From Planctomycetota bacterium (GTDB taxonomy: Bacteria; Planctomycetota; Planctomycetia; Gemmatales; Gemmataceae): a stretch of 64,000 bases of DNA. Position 1 is the stretch's first letter. Every line of letters starts with the position of its first letter. This document shows, piece after piece, positions 35,855 through 46,000 of the stretch. The notes under the pieces are model-generated. The model saw nothing but the letters and a program-made list of their open reading frames with translations, made no database searches and was not told where the DNA came from. The stretch is from NCBI GenBank assembly GCA_021413735.1, contig JAIOPV010000254.1:1-64000 (forward strand), given 5' to 3'. The translations under genes and the position numbers were made by a program.

Positions 35855-36595
35855 TCATGGGTTCGCTTGCGAAGCTGAATCGCCCTGCTCCAATCGACTG
35901 ATTGCGGCTTGCGCGATTGGTAGCGTCGGCTCCAGTTCGAGAGCCCGTCGATATGCCGCCAGAGCCTCGGCACGATTGCCTTGTGTCAGCAGCACGAAGC
36001 CGAGATTCGCCTGAGCTTCCGCCCGCGAAACGGCTTTCTCGAACGAAACCACAGCCTGCGTTGACTTGCCGAGTTGAGCCTGTGCCATCCCGAGATTCAC
36101 CCACGCCCGCTTGTTCGTCTTGTCGGCTGTCACCGAGCGAAGCAGATACGTTTCCGCCTCGGCCCACTGCCCGCGGTTGTAGTAGCTGTACCCCATGTCG
36201 TTGAGCAAACTCGAATCCTTCGGGTGCTTCTTCAGCAACTCCTGATACTCGTTCATCGCCTTGGCTTGCTGGTCGATTCGATCATACAGAACCGCGAGTC
36301 GCCGACCTACACGCTCGCTCACGGCGGGGTCGAGTTCCCGACCGCGTTCGTAGTACGCAACCGCATCGACTTCCTTGTCGGCGCGTTCCAGCGACTCCGC
36401 CATCACCAAGCAGAGGCTTGCGGACTGCTTCCCCGGAAGTTCGCTCGACGTGGTATCGGTCGGCGTACTCAGTCCGCCACCGGTGGGACCTGTCAGGGAA
36501 TCGCTGCCGAGCAGACTGCTCATCGTGCCGGCGCGGTTGTGCGTGCAGCCGGTGCCGGTTGCAGCAAACACCAGAAGTAGCGCCGTGAATCGCAT
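35855..36595 (-). CDS. TPR-repeat protein, possible TadD-like pilotin
   Basis: 246 aa from ATG 36595 (another ATG at 36610 is possible). An N-terminal signal sequence RFTALLLVFAATGTGCTHN ends in Cys, suggesting a lipoprotein, though the lipobox is not ideal. It has about five TPR units (for example AVAYYERGRELDPAVSERV, KDSSLLNDMGYSYYNRGQWA, KRAWVNLGMAQAQLGKSTQA, ANLGFVLLTQGNRAEALA). TadD in Tad systems is a TPR lipoprotein helping the secretin; the gene just upstream (in transcription order) is a secretin with a 55-base gap. So TadD is a reasonable guess, not proven. Confidence 0.82.
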   Translation of the reverse strand: MRFTALLLVFAATGTGCTHNRAGTMSSLLGSDSLTGPTGGGLSTPTDTTSSELPGKQSASLCLVMAESLERADKEVDAVAYYERGRELDPAVSERVGRRLAVLYDRIDQQAKAMNEYQELLKKHPKDSSLLNDMGYSYYNRGQWAEAETYLLRSVTADKTNKRAWVNLGMAQAQLGKSTQAVVSFEKAVSRAEAQANLGFVLLTQGNRAEALAAYRRALELEPTLPIAQAAISRLEQGDSASQANP

Positions 36596-36650
36596 GGACG
36601 ATGTTCCCATTTATGATCGAGTCGTGCAACGCCGCAAGCGGCAAGAACAA

Positions 36651-38732
36651 TCACGGCAGCGGCGTGTAGCCCGATGGGCCATACGTGTTCGCCCCTTCGG
36701 TTCGCGAGTACATCCGGATGCGGCTCAGGTCCGTGCGAATCGGGCTGCGATAATCGCGACAGTGCCCCTCGATCCGACCCATCAGATACAGTTCGACATC
36801 GTTCGGGTCGAGGATCTCACTGCCCGGCAGCGGCGGCACCTGTCCTGGGTCCATTGGGCGAGCCAACTCCGGCGTGATGAAGATGACCAGTTCACGCTCG
36901 GTCGCCTGCACTCGCTGCAAACCCGTCAGGACGTTCAGCCCTGGAATGTCGCCGATGAACGGGATGCTATTCCGATCACCGCTCAGACTCGTCTGAATCA
37001 ACCCGGCCACCGCCAGCGTTTCACCCTGACGCAGTTCGACCGTCGTGTTCACGTTTCGCGTGTTCATGCCGGGGACCGCTGAGCCGCCAATCGAAGTGCC
37101 GGTCGTCGTGTCGCGTTCGCTGACGTTCGCCGACAGCACGAGTCGAACTCGGTCGCGGTCCGTGAGGAACGGCGTGAAGCTGAGTTGCACGCCGAACGGG
37201 ATGTACGACACACCCTGAAGCCCCCCCGCGAGGCCATTGAATCCGCCAATCACCGGCACCGGGAACTGACCGCCCGCACGGAAATCGGCTGTCTGACCGT
37301 TCATTGTCACCAGCGTCGGCTCCGCGAGCGACTTCGCGTACTGCATCGTTTTCAAAGCCTTGATCGCAAACGGCACGCGGCCAGCATCGAAACGAGCGAA
37401 GACGTTCGCCGGGCCTGCTCCGAGGAAGTTCGTGCTTCCGCCCACGCCCGTGAAGCCCGCTGCGAGTCCCGTCGTGTTCGCGAAAACCGTGAGGCCGTCC
37501 TTGTTCTGCACGCTGAAGTTCATGCCGACGCTGCGAGCCGCCGCTCGATTCACTTCAGCCACGATCACTCGGAGCATCACCTGCTGCTCGCCAGCAACTT
37601 CCAGCAGATTGATGACGTTCGGACCGCCCGCACCCTGAAATGCTTCCTGCGTCAGCGGTGGCGTCGTCGCCACCTGATCGGGGAAGCCGCCCGCCGGGAT
37701 AATCGGAATCTTGCCGACCTCTTCACCGGTCGTGCCTGCTCCGGTCGCGTTCATGGTCGGATTCACGATCGGGTTCGCACGGATGATCTGAAGGATCTGG
37801 CCGCCCTGCACGAAGTCCCGCACACGGCCAGAAACCACGAGCTTGTCGCCGAGCACTTTCAGCTTCACCGACGAATCGCGAAAGTGCTTGTTGATGTCGT
37901 CTTCGAGCGTCTTGTACGACTTCTCCAGGCGTTCCTTCGCGTCGGGGTCCGGGAAAACTCGCACGAGATAGCTCAGAGTTTCCTGCTTAGTCGCGTCGTT
38001 GCGGTCGCCGAACCACAGCGTCAGCACGGTTGCCCCCACTGCCTTGCCTTGAAGGAGTAGTTCGCGTGGCGTCGCCGGGTTGAACGCCAGCACTTGCTCG
38101 TTGCCCGTCTGGATGCGGAACGGCGTGTCCTTGAACACGAGAACTCGCGTCTGCCCGACGACCAGATCGAGCGTCGTTTCAGGGTCGATCAGCTTCGAGA
38201 TATATTTCGCCATCTTCTCGCGAGTCGCGGCGTTCGCTTTCGGTGCGTTTCCTACTGGTTGCTGCGTCGGCGCATTCAAGGGCGTCGCGGTTGGTGTCGG
38301 CATCGGCAGCGGATTCGGTTGCGTCACGTTCGCGGATGGCACCGACAACTGCGGTTTCGGCTGTGGTGGAATCGGGACCGACGGAATCGGCAGCGGCAGC
38401 GGTGGCACTGGTGCTGGCGGCGTGATTGGTTGCGTCGCGGATGTTGGAACGACTGGAACGACTTGAGCAACTGGCGCATTGCGGTAGACCGACACACCGC
38501 CACTTCGTTCAATGATCGGTCGCGGTTTTGGCGGTGCGGGCAGCACACTCGGCAACGGTAGCGGAGCGGCGGGCACATCTGGCGTGAGCGGAGGCGCGAT
38601 TGGCATCGGCGGCGAGGCAAACAAGCCGCCGAGGAGCAGGCACAGGCCCGTCACGGCCGCGACGAATCGCCCTCGAAGCCAGAGCATTCGGCTTCGGTTC
38701 GCGAGTCTGCTTGCGGTGTTGACGGTTACCAT
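36651..38732 (-). CDS. secretin (CpaC/RcpA-like outer-membrane channel)
   Basis: 693 aa from ATG 38732, with GGAGGGGG 5 bases upstream; a longer frame to 38906 is rejected. Signal/anchor (FVAAVTGLCLLLGGLFA), a long Pro-rich stretch (residues ~45-160), then a BON/N-domain-like region (LVVGQTRVLVFKD, FGDRNDATKQETLSYLVRVFPDPD, KVLGDKLVVSGRV) and the secretin domain (EVAGEQQVMLRVIVAEVNR, LAEPTLVTMNGQTADFRAGGQFPVPV, VELRQGETLAVAGLI, ELVIFITPELARPM). It forms the outer-membrane pore of the Tad pilus. It is separated from the other tad genes by a catabolic operon. Confidence 0.93.
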   Translation of the reverse strand: MVTVNTASRLANRSRMLWLRGRFVAAVTGLCLLLGGLFASPPMPIAPPLTPDVPAAPLPLPSVLPAPPKPRPIIERSGGVSVYRNAPVAQVVPVVPTSATQPITPPAPVPPLPLPIPSVPIPPQPKPQLSVPSANVTQPNPLPMPTPTATPLNAPTQQPVGNAPKANAATREKMAKYISKLIDPETTLDLVVGQTRVLVFKDTPFRIQTGNEQVLAFNPATPRELLLQGKAVGATVLTLWFGDRNDATKQETLSYLVRVFPDPDAKERLEKSYKTLEDDINKHFRDSSVKLKVLGDKLVVSGRVRDFVQGGQILQIIRANPIVNPTMNATGAGTTGEEVGKIPIIPAGGFPDQVATTPPLTQEAFQGAGGPNVINLLEVAGEQQVMLRVIVAEVNRAAARSVGMNFSVQNKDGLTVFANTTGLAAGFTGVGGSTNFLGAGPANVFARFDAGRVPFAIKALKTMQYAKSLAEPTLVTMNGQTADFRAGGQFPVPVIGGFNGLAGGLQGVSYIPFGVQLSFTPFLTDRDRVRLVLSANVSERDTTTGTSIGGSAVPGMNTRNVNTTVELRQGETLAVAGLIQTSLSGDRNSIPFIGDIPGLNVLTGLQRVQATERELVIFITPELARPMDPGQVPPLPGSEILDPNDVELYLMGRIEGHCRDYRSPIRTDLSRIRMYSRTEGANTYGPSGYTPLP

Positions 38733-38992
38733 GTGTCCCCCTCCGACCCAAAGACATTGCCGGTTCGGCAGACGTTCCCCATCTGCTGAACTGCCCACGT
38801 CGCCAGCAGCGCCGACTCGTTCCCCCGACCGACGCTGCAACGACTGCGAGCGAGGACTGATACCGGCTTGAGAATTCGTGTCAAGCCGAGCCGAGAAAGC
38901 GACCATGATTTCGCTTGCGTTATTTCGCTCTGCTGCTATTCCCGTCGCTCGGCTGTCGCATTGACGGCTCGAATCTACGGAGGAATGCCCTC

Positions 38993-39268
38993 ATGTGTCT
39001 GCGCAAGGGACTGCTCGGGCTGGCTGCGATGTTCACGATCACGGGTTCTGTTCTGGCGGAACCGCCGGTGAATCCGCTGGTCGAAGGACGTGAGCCGAAC
39101 CCAGTGGTCCGCGAGTTTTACGAAACGGAACCAGCTCCGTTCGAGTACGCGGGCGGATCGGGAAGTGAAGTTGTGCTTGGGACAACCTGGTGGGTTTCCC
39201 GTGCGACGTGGGAGCTGTTACTGAACAAGCTGACGATGCCGCTCGGCGAGATGGAACTGTGGGATTGA
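38993..39268 (+). CDS. small exported hypothetical protein
   Basis: 91 aa from ATG 38993, with GGAGGA about 9 bases upstream; the frame is open from 38915 but that part has no coding character. A signal peptide (LRKGLLGLAAMFTITGSVLA) is followed by a short mature part with NPLVEGREPNPVVREFYETE and TTWWVSRATWELL. No family recognised. Predicted periplasmic. It is divergent from the secretin gene, so they may share a promoter region. Confidence 0.68.
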   Translation: MCLRKGLLGLAAMFTITGSVLAEPPVNPLVEGREPNPVVREFYETEPAPFEYAGGSGSEVVLGTTWWVSRATWELLLNKLTMPLGEMELWD

Positions 39269-39405
39269 ATTCGGACGTCGTATCAGGTGTCCGCGGGTTG
39301 AGACCGGAGGGGGACCCGCGACCGTCAGGCAGGATCACCTCGGGTCGTTTCCCAACTTGAATCGGCCGTCACGCGTTGGGGTTTGCTGCTACATTATTCC
39401 GGGCC

Positions 39406-40749
39406 ATGCAGCCTTCGCGATCTCAACAAACGCTCGGTCTCGCCGTCATCACCATCGGCGTTTGGGTGATCGTCGCCGCACCTCTCTCGATCGGAAGCGA
39501 CGCGAGCATCCGCTTCGACATGCTCACCCAACTCCTTCGTGATGTCACCATCCCCAAAGAGAAGTATTCGCTCTATGGCCCGATCGCGGCGACCCCATTC
39601 TGGTACGTCGGCGAAGCGATCGGCCGGAACCCAGACACCGTGTTCGTGTTCAACCGCGTGATTTTCCTCGCGGGACTGGCCGGGTTGTGGGCGGTGTTAC
39701 GCCCGCTGCTTTCCGAATGTGAACGACAGCGATTCGTCGTCTTGCTGCTGTTCGGCAGCATGTTTCCGTATCACGTGATGTCGTTCTTCGCGGAGGTGTT
39801 CCACGCGGTTTGCGTCGGTCTAGGTTTAGCGTTGATCGCAGTGCGCCCCGGCTGGTGGTCGCGACTTGGCTGTGTGCTGGTGGTGTGGGGCACTGCGAAT
39901 GTGCCGGCGTCTTCTGTGAGTTTGGCGTTCGCGGCTCTCGTGCTGACCGTGCAGCGCCGGAAGCTGCGTTATTTGTTGCTCCCAGCGATCACGGCTGCCC
40001 TCATTCTGCTGGAAAACTGGGTGCGACGCGGCGATCTGTTCAACGGCGGATACGAAGGCGAAGCGGGAAGCGTGACTGCACTTCCGTATTCGGGGCAGAT
40101 CGGATTCAGCTATCCGCTGTTCTTCGGTTTGCTCGCGGTGCTGTTCTAGTTCGGGAAGGGGTTGCTGTTCTTCACGCCAGGGCTTTTCGCACGGCTCCCG
40201 GAGGTCGATTCCGAAACGCAGCCTGATCGCGAAGCCGAGTTGCGGTTGGTGTATCGGGTGTGGCTCGCCGTGGTGGTGGGGTTGGTGTTGGTCTACGCTC
40301 GGTGGTGGGCGTGGTACGGCGGAGCTGTGTGGGGCCCGCGTTTCTTCCTGTTCGCGTGCCTTCCCGCATCGTTGGTGCTGGCGCGCTGGACCGCACGACC
40401 CGAACGGCATTCTCTCATTGCGAATCTTCTCGTGTTGCTGGCAGTGGCGTTATCGTGCTGGGTCGGAGCGAACGGGATCGTGTACCTCGATTACGACCAC
40501 GCGATGTTCCGCGATAACAACTTCGCGCTCGAATTCATGACGTGGTTCGTGCCCGAGTGTTCGGTGCTGTGGCGACCGTTCGTAGTTCACAAAGCACTCG
40601 ACAAAGCCGACTTCCTCCGGCTGGTCGCGTTCGGGGTGGGGTTTGCGTATCTCGCGTGGCCTGTCGGGGTGATTCTGAGCCAACAAGTTCGCAGGACGGC
40701 GGTCGAGTTGTGGCAGAGCGTTCGCGAGGGTGCTGCCTGGAAGTTTTGA
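39406..40749 (+). pseudogene. integral membrane glycosyltransferase-like protein interrupted by TAG
   Basis: Two in-frame parts, 39406-40149 and 40150-40749, are joined by a single TAG at 40147-40149. Read through, they give one continuous ~447-residue polytopic protein (LGLAVITIGVWVIVAAPLSI, FGLLAVLF then FGKGLLFFTPGLFARL, LVYRVWLAVVVGLVLVYARWWAWYGG). The FxFGKGLLFFTPGL join and the later WWAWYGGAVWGPRFFL motif match the membrane mannosyltransferase/dolichyl-type glycosyltransferase-like family, in which a Ser or similar residue would replace the stop. Either a recent nonsense mutation, a sequence error or readthrough. Start ATG 39406 chosen over the open frame from 39376. Confidence 0.75.
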
Positions 40750-40805
40750 TTTGATTCCGCGTGTGGATGGTGGTTGTCTGTGTTGAATTGCAGGGGGTAG
40801 CGTCG

Positions 40806-41027
40806 TTCTGATATGGTTTCTTCCGGACGATCGAGATGGTTCCGGACGTGGATTTGATTCTCGCGTCAGCAGAAATGGATGCAACCGCATCCAAGAACTA
40901 GCTTTAGCCACATTCTGATGTGGTTTCTTCCGGACGAATGGGATGATTCCGGGACTGAAACGATTGGTTCCGGCTCTGAAATGATTGGTTCCGGAGGTGG
41001 GGTGGGGAAGTGGGCCGGAATCAAATC
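40806..41027. repeat. two direct copies of the TTCTGATRTGGTTTCTTCCGG repeat family
   Basis: Copy A at 40806-40861 and copy B at 40913-41027 share TTCTGATRTGGTTTCTTCCG, a GATGRTTCCGG step and a final GGaATCAAAT-type end. Copy B contains extra 20-21-base direct iterations of CTGAAAYGATTGGTTCCGG (about 40954-40973 and 40974-40994). Between the copies lies the small palindrome GGATGCAACCGCATCC. An inverse copy of the same family lies at 61833-61930, on the other side of the lipid cluster. The repeat ends 229 bases before the first cluster gene. Confidence 0.88.
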
Positions 41028-41255
41028 GCAACACACAGCACGCTTGACTCCCAACAAACGTTAGGAAAAGGTCGCCTCGTTCGACTGCTGAGTTCGTGCG
41101 TTGCTCCCGTTTCCCGCCTTCGGTTTTGTCCGTGCCCGTACCCCTGCCCAATTCTGTCTTTCCCGTCTTCCCCGCTTCCTGGGTTCGTTGCCATTTCAGC
41201 ATATTTCGATACCCCATAACTTGTACCGATACGCCCCAAAGCAGCACAACTACCG

Positions 41256-42896
41256 ATGACCCACCCGGTCGGGAATACCGCCTCATCTGCCGCCCCGTTC
41301 GGGTACTGGACCCCTGCCGGACACGGGCCGCTACCAGATACTCCGGCCGAGTTTCGCGCTGCCCTTGGCGAACTCCGGCAACCGGTTGTCGTTGTTCGCA
41401 CAGATCGCGGCTACGCCCTCGCGCACGGCGGTTTCCTCGCCTTCACACCGCCGCACGCCTGGGCATTCCCGATCGTCGCGCACCTTCAACCACTTGGTCC
41501 CAACCAACTCGGCGACCCGGCGTTTCTGAAAGATCACGGTCTGCGTTACCCGTACATGACCGGCGCGATGGCCAACGGCATCGGATCAGCCGAGATTGCC
41601 GAAGCCATGAGCCTCGCGGGAATGCTTGGCAGTTTTGGTGCCGCCGGCTTGTCGTTGGAGCGAATCGGGCAAGCGGTCGATCGGTTGAAGTCGCACCTTG
41701 GCACATCGCCGTTCGCGGTGAACCTGATTCACAGCCCGAACGAGCCAGCCCATGAGATGGCGACGGCTGAGCTACTGCTCGCGAAGGGCGTGCGGCTCGT
41801 CGAGGCGTCGGCGTATCTCGATCTGACGCCGGCAATCGTGCGATACCGTGCGGTTGGCTTCAAGGAAACTGGCCCAGCGAACCGCGTCATCGCCAAGATT
41901 TCACGGGTGGAAGTCGCAACGAAGTTCCTGTCGCCGCCGCCCGAGAAAATGCTGCGAGAGTTGGTCGCTGCGGGGCACATCACGCAGCAAGAAGCGACGT
42001 TCGCGGCACGCTTCCCGATGGCCGACGACATCACTGCCGAAGCCGACAGCGGCGGCCACACCGACAACCGACCCGCGATCACGCTGCTTCCGACGATCAT
42101 CGCCCTGCGAGACCGGCTTCAACGGCAGTTCCAGTATGCGAAGCCGCCGCGTGTGGGGTTGGCCGGCGGCATCGCAACACCGTCATCCGTGGCTGCCGCG
42201 TTCGCGATGGGTGCGGCGTATGTCGTCACGGGAAGCGTCAATCAGGCGTGCGTGGAGTCCGGCAGTTCGGATGCCGTGCGTAAGATGCTTGCGGAGGCGG
42301 GTCAGGCCGATGTCACGATGGCACCGGCCGCGGATATGTTCGAGATGGGCGTGAAGGTGCAAGTGCTGAAACGCGGCACCATGTTCCCGATGCGAGCCAC
42401 GAAACTGTTCGAGTTGTATCGAGCATATCCAAGTTGGGAAGCGATCCCGGAGGCCGAGCGGGTCCAGGTTGAGAAGACGCTGTTGAAGACGACCTTCAAC
42501 GACATCTGGGAGCAGACACGAGCGTTCTTCCAGCGCCGTGATCCAACGCAGTTGCCGAAAGCCGAGTCGGATCCGAAGCATCGCATGGCCCTTGTGTTCC
42601 GCTGGTATCTGGGGCTTTCGAGTCGGTGGGCGAACGCCGGTGAAAGCGGTCGGCAGCTCGATTATCAAGTATGGTGCGGGCCTGCGATGGGAGCGTTCAA
42701 CGAGTGGGTGAAAGGCTCGTCGCTGGAGGCGTCGGCGAACCGCACGGTGGTTGCTGTCGCGAAGAATCTGCTGTTCGGAGCGTGCATCGTGTTGCGTCGG
42801 CAATCGCTGCGACAGTGTGGCGTTCACCTGCCGGATGAATACTTCCCGATGGGGCCGATGGAACCCGCGGCGTTACCGTGGGCAACGATGTCGTAA
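41256..42896 (+). CDS. pfaD: PfaD-family enoyl reductase of polyunsaturated lipid synthesis
   Basis: 546 aa, the usual length. FMN-dependent trans-acting enoyl reductase of the 2-nitropropane-dioxygenase fold. Conserved PfaD blocks: YPYMTGAMANGIGSAEIAEAM, GMLGSFGAAGLSLERI, PFAVNLIHSPNEPAHE, VRLVEASAYLDLTPAIVRYR, ADSGGHTDNRP, RVGLAGGIATPSSVAAAFAMGAAYVVTGSVNQA and QVLKRGTMFPMRATKLFELY. It reduces the enoyl chain on the ACPs of the following synthase. As in the myxobacterial pfa1-pfa2-pfa3 order, the reductase comes first; 141 bases with a palindrome separate it from the KS-AT-ACP gene. ATG 41256 chosen; no strong ribosome binding site seen. Confidence 0.95.
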   Translation: MTHPVGNTASSAAPFGYWTPAGHGPLPDTPAEFRAALGELRQPVVVVRTDRGYALAHGGFLAFTPPHAWAFPIVAHLQPLGPNQLGDPAFLKDHGLRYPYMTGAMANGIGSAEIAEAMSLAGMLGSFGAAGLSLERIGQAVDRLKSHLGTSPFAVNLIHSPNEPAHEMATAELLLAKGVRLVEASAYLDLTPAIVRYRAVGFKETGPANRVIAKISRVEVATKFLSPPPEKMLRELVAAGHITQQEATFAARFPMADDITAEADSGGHTDNRPAITLLPTIIALRDRLQRQFQYAKPPRVGLAGGIATPSSVAAAFAMGAAYVVTGSVNQACVESGSSDAVRKMLAEAGQADVTMAPAADMFEMGVKVQVLKRGTMFPMRATKLFELYRAYPSWEAIPEAERVQVEKTLLKTTFNDIWEQTRAFFQRRDPTQLPKAESDPKHRMALVFRWYLGLSSRWANAGESGRQLDYQVWCGPAMGAFNEWVKGSSLEASANRTVVAVAKNLLFGACIVLRRQSLRQCGVHLPDEYFPMGPMEPAALPWATMS

Positions 42897-42910
42897 CGAA
42901 AACAGGACGC

Positions 42911-42979
42911 GAGCCACGGGGTTTATCCCCGTGGTCTTCGAGACACGACCAAAGACCACGGGGATAAACCCCGTGGCTC
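42911..42979. repeat. perfect 28-base inverted repeat (GCCACGGGGTTTATCCCCGTGG type)
   Basis: Bases 42911-42938 and 42952-42979 are perfect reverse complements with a 13-base loop. Each arm holds the inner palindrome CCACGGGGTTTATCCCCGTGG, so cruciform or alternate hairpins are possible. It starts 14 bases after pfaD and is followed by a smaller palindrome (CCGAGGCAATGCCTCGG) and then the start of the next gene. Confidence 0.93.
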
Positions 42980-43037
42980 ACAAAACATCAAAACATTCCC
43001 GAGGCAATGCCTCGGATCGCAACGTCGGAGCAAAGCG

Positions 43038-46000
43038 TTGACTGCTGCTGCAAATCGAAATGAGCCGTTGGCAATCGTCGGCATCGGGTGCCTGTTCCCG
43101 AAAGCTGCCGGTCCAGGGTTCTATTGGGCGAACGTGAAGCAAGGCGTCGACTGCATCGACGAAGTGCCGGCAACGCACTGGAACCCCGCCGACTACTTCG
43201 ACGCCGACCCCAAAGCCCCCGACATGACCTACGCTCGTCGCGGCGGGTTCCTCGATGTCGTGGACTTCAACCCGCTCGAATTCGGCATCGCCCCCCGCGA
43301 CATCGAAGCCACCGACACAACGCAACTGCTCGGGTTGGTCGCGGCCAAGCAAGCGCTCACCGACGCCGGCATCCGTTTCGCCGACCGCAGAAAAGAAGAC
43401 CGCGGCCCGCCGAAAGCTGAAGACAGGCGGAGAAGAGCAGACGACGGATCGGGGTTCCTGGCGTCTGCCAACAGTCCTGCGAACTCGGTTGTGGACCGTT
43501 CGCGAGTCTCCGTCATCCTTGGCGTCACGGGCACGCTCGAACTCGTCATTCCGCTCGGGGCACGGCTCGGCCATCCCAAGTGGAAGCAGGCAATGCGTGA
43601 CGCCGGCATTCCGGCCGATCGCATCGAAGACGCCTCGGCTCGCATCGCCGAATCCTACGTCCCCTGGCAAGAGAACAGCTTCCCTGGTCTGCTCGGCAAC
43701 GTCGTCGCTGGTCGAATCGCGAACCGCCTCGACCTCGGCGGCACGAACTGCGTCGTCGATGCCGCGTGTGCCAGTTCGCTCAGCGCCGTTCACCTCGCGG
43801 CAATGGAACTGCAAACCGGTCGGGCCGATGTTGTCGTCACCGGTGGGTGTGACACGTTCAACGACATCTTCATGTACATGTGCTTCAGCAAGACGCCGGC
43901 GCTTTCCGCGACGGGCAACGCGAAGCCATTCGATGCCAACGGCGACGGCACCATCCTCGGCGAAGGGCTGGGGATGGTCGTGCTGAAGCGACTCTCCGAT
44001 GCCGAAGCCGCCGGCGATACCATCTACGCTGTGATTCGCGGCATCGGTTCAAGCAGCGACGGCAAAGGCAACGCGATCTATGCCCCGAGCGCCGAAGGCC
44101 AGCGGCGTTGCTTGAAGAACGCTTACGCCGAAGCGGGCATCACGCCTGACACCATCGAACTGGTCGAGGCGCACGGCACCGGCACCAAGGTCGGCGACGC
44201 CACCGAGGTCACGGCGCTGACCGAGATTTACGGTTCGGTAAACAACGGAAAGCGAAGCGGCACGGGTCGGCCGTGGGCTGCGATCGGTTCCGTGAAGTCA
44301 CAGATCGGGCACACGAAAGCTGCTGCCGGTGCCGCGTCGCTCATCAAGGTTGCCCTCGCGCTGCACTTCAAGGTGTTGCCGCCGACGATCAAGGTGACGC
44401 AACCGGTCGAACCGCTCGCATCCGCCGATTCGCCCTTCTATGTGAACCTCACAATGCGGCCGTGGTTGCCGCGCAAGGAACACCCACGACGAGCCGCGGT
44501 GTCGGCGTTCGGCTTCGGCGGCAGCAACTTCCACGCGGTGCTTGAGGAGTACGGTGCCGCGAAGACCGACCTCGACTGGGATGGCTCCGTCGAAATCGTC
44601 GCGATTGGTGCAGACACGCCGCAGCAACTCGTCGCCGAACTGGAGAAACTCGGAGCGAAGATCCACCCCTCACCGACGCCGCTGGAGGGAGTTGGAGCGG
44701 CGACTAACTGGGCCTCCTTTGCTCGCTTCGCGGAACGGTCGCGGTCGTCGTTTGATGTGCTGTCGCCGTGCAGGCTCACGTTCGCGGCGCACCGCACGCT
44801 CACCGATCTGCCGAAGCTCTTGAACAGCGCGAAGACCCGACTCATCGCCGAAACCGAGTCCACGGGCTGGCACACCCCCGACGGCGTTTTCTACGGGCGT
44901 GGCCCTGGCGAGGGCTTGCTCGGCGTGCTGTTCCCAGGGCAGGGATCGCAGTCCGTCGGAATGCTGCGTGATCTCGCGTGCCTGTTTCCCGAGGTGCTGG
45001 AAAGCCTTGCAGAAGCGAACCGTGCTGTCACCGCACAATCGCAGGACGAAACCGACAACCACCGACTTTCCGACCGCATCTACCCACCGACGAGTTTCGA
45101 TCCCGACGCCAAGAAGCGCCAGGATCTCGACCTGCGAGACACGGCGAACGCTCAACCCGCTCTCGGCGCCGTGAGCTTCGGTGCGTGGCAGGTTCTCTCG
45201 GATCGTTTCGGCGTGCTGGCCGGCGCATTCGCGGGGCACAGCTACGGCGAACTCGTCGCCCTCGCCGCTGCGGGACGATTCTCGCCAGCCGATCTGTTCA
45301 GTCTGTCGCGTTTGCGTGGTCGCCTCATGGGCGAACGCCGAAGCGGTGATGCTGGAGCCATGCTCGCGGTGCTGGCTTCGATCGGCGATATCGAAGCGGT
45401 TATCCGAGAGCACAAACTCGACCTGATAATCGCGAACCGCAACGGGCCGAAACAGTCGGTGCTTTCCGGTGCGACGGCGGAAATCGAACGTGCCCAGCAA
45501 GCACTCGGCAATGCGAAATTGAAGTCGTTGCGGCTCCCCGTCGCGGCAGCGTTTCACAGTCCGTTCGTGGCCGATGCTGCGATTCCATTCCGTGCTGCCC
45601 TCGATGGTGTCGAATTCGGTCGCGGTGCCGTGCCGGTGTTCGCGAACACGACCGCCGCCGAGTATCCCGCCGACGTCCACTCTGCCCAGACGTTGCTGGC
45701 CAACCAACTCGCGAACCCCGTGGCGTTCGTCGAGGAAATCAAGGCGATGGTCGCCGCCGGCGTGAAGACGTTCCTCGAAGTCGGGCCTGGCACCGTTCTC
45801 ACCAAGCTGGTTGAAGCGATCACCGAGTACGCCGGGATTACGGGGGTCGAAGCGTTCGCGCTGGATGCCTCTGGGGGCAAACAGCCCGGTGTGTTAGACT
45901 TGGGGCGTGTGCTCGCTCGGCTCGCGGCTCGTGGTCATCGCGTCGAACTGGCGGCATGGGAAGCCGGCAGTCGCTGCCGACCGATCCGATTGGCTACCGG

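Noticed and set aside
40806-41027. CRISPR array
   Set aside because: The units are not evenly spaced, there are no unique spacers of constant size and no cas genes; they are iterations within a repeat element.
41256-42896. nitronate monooxygenase (2-nitropropane dioxygenase)
   Set aside because: Length (546 aa), PfaD-specific blocks and position before the synthase genes show it is the PUFA-synthase enoyl reductase.
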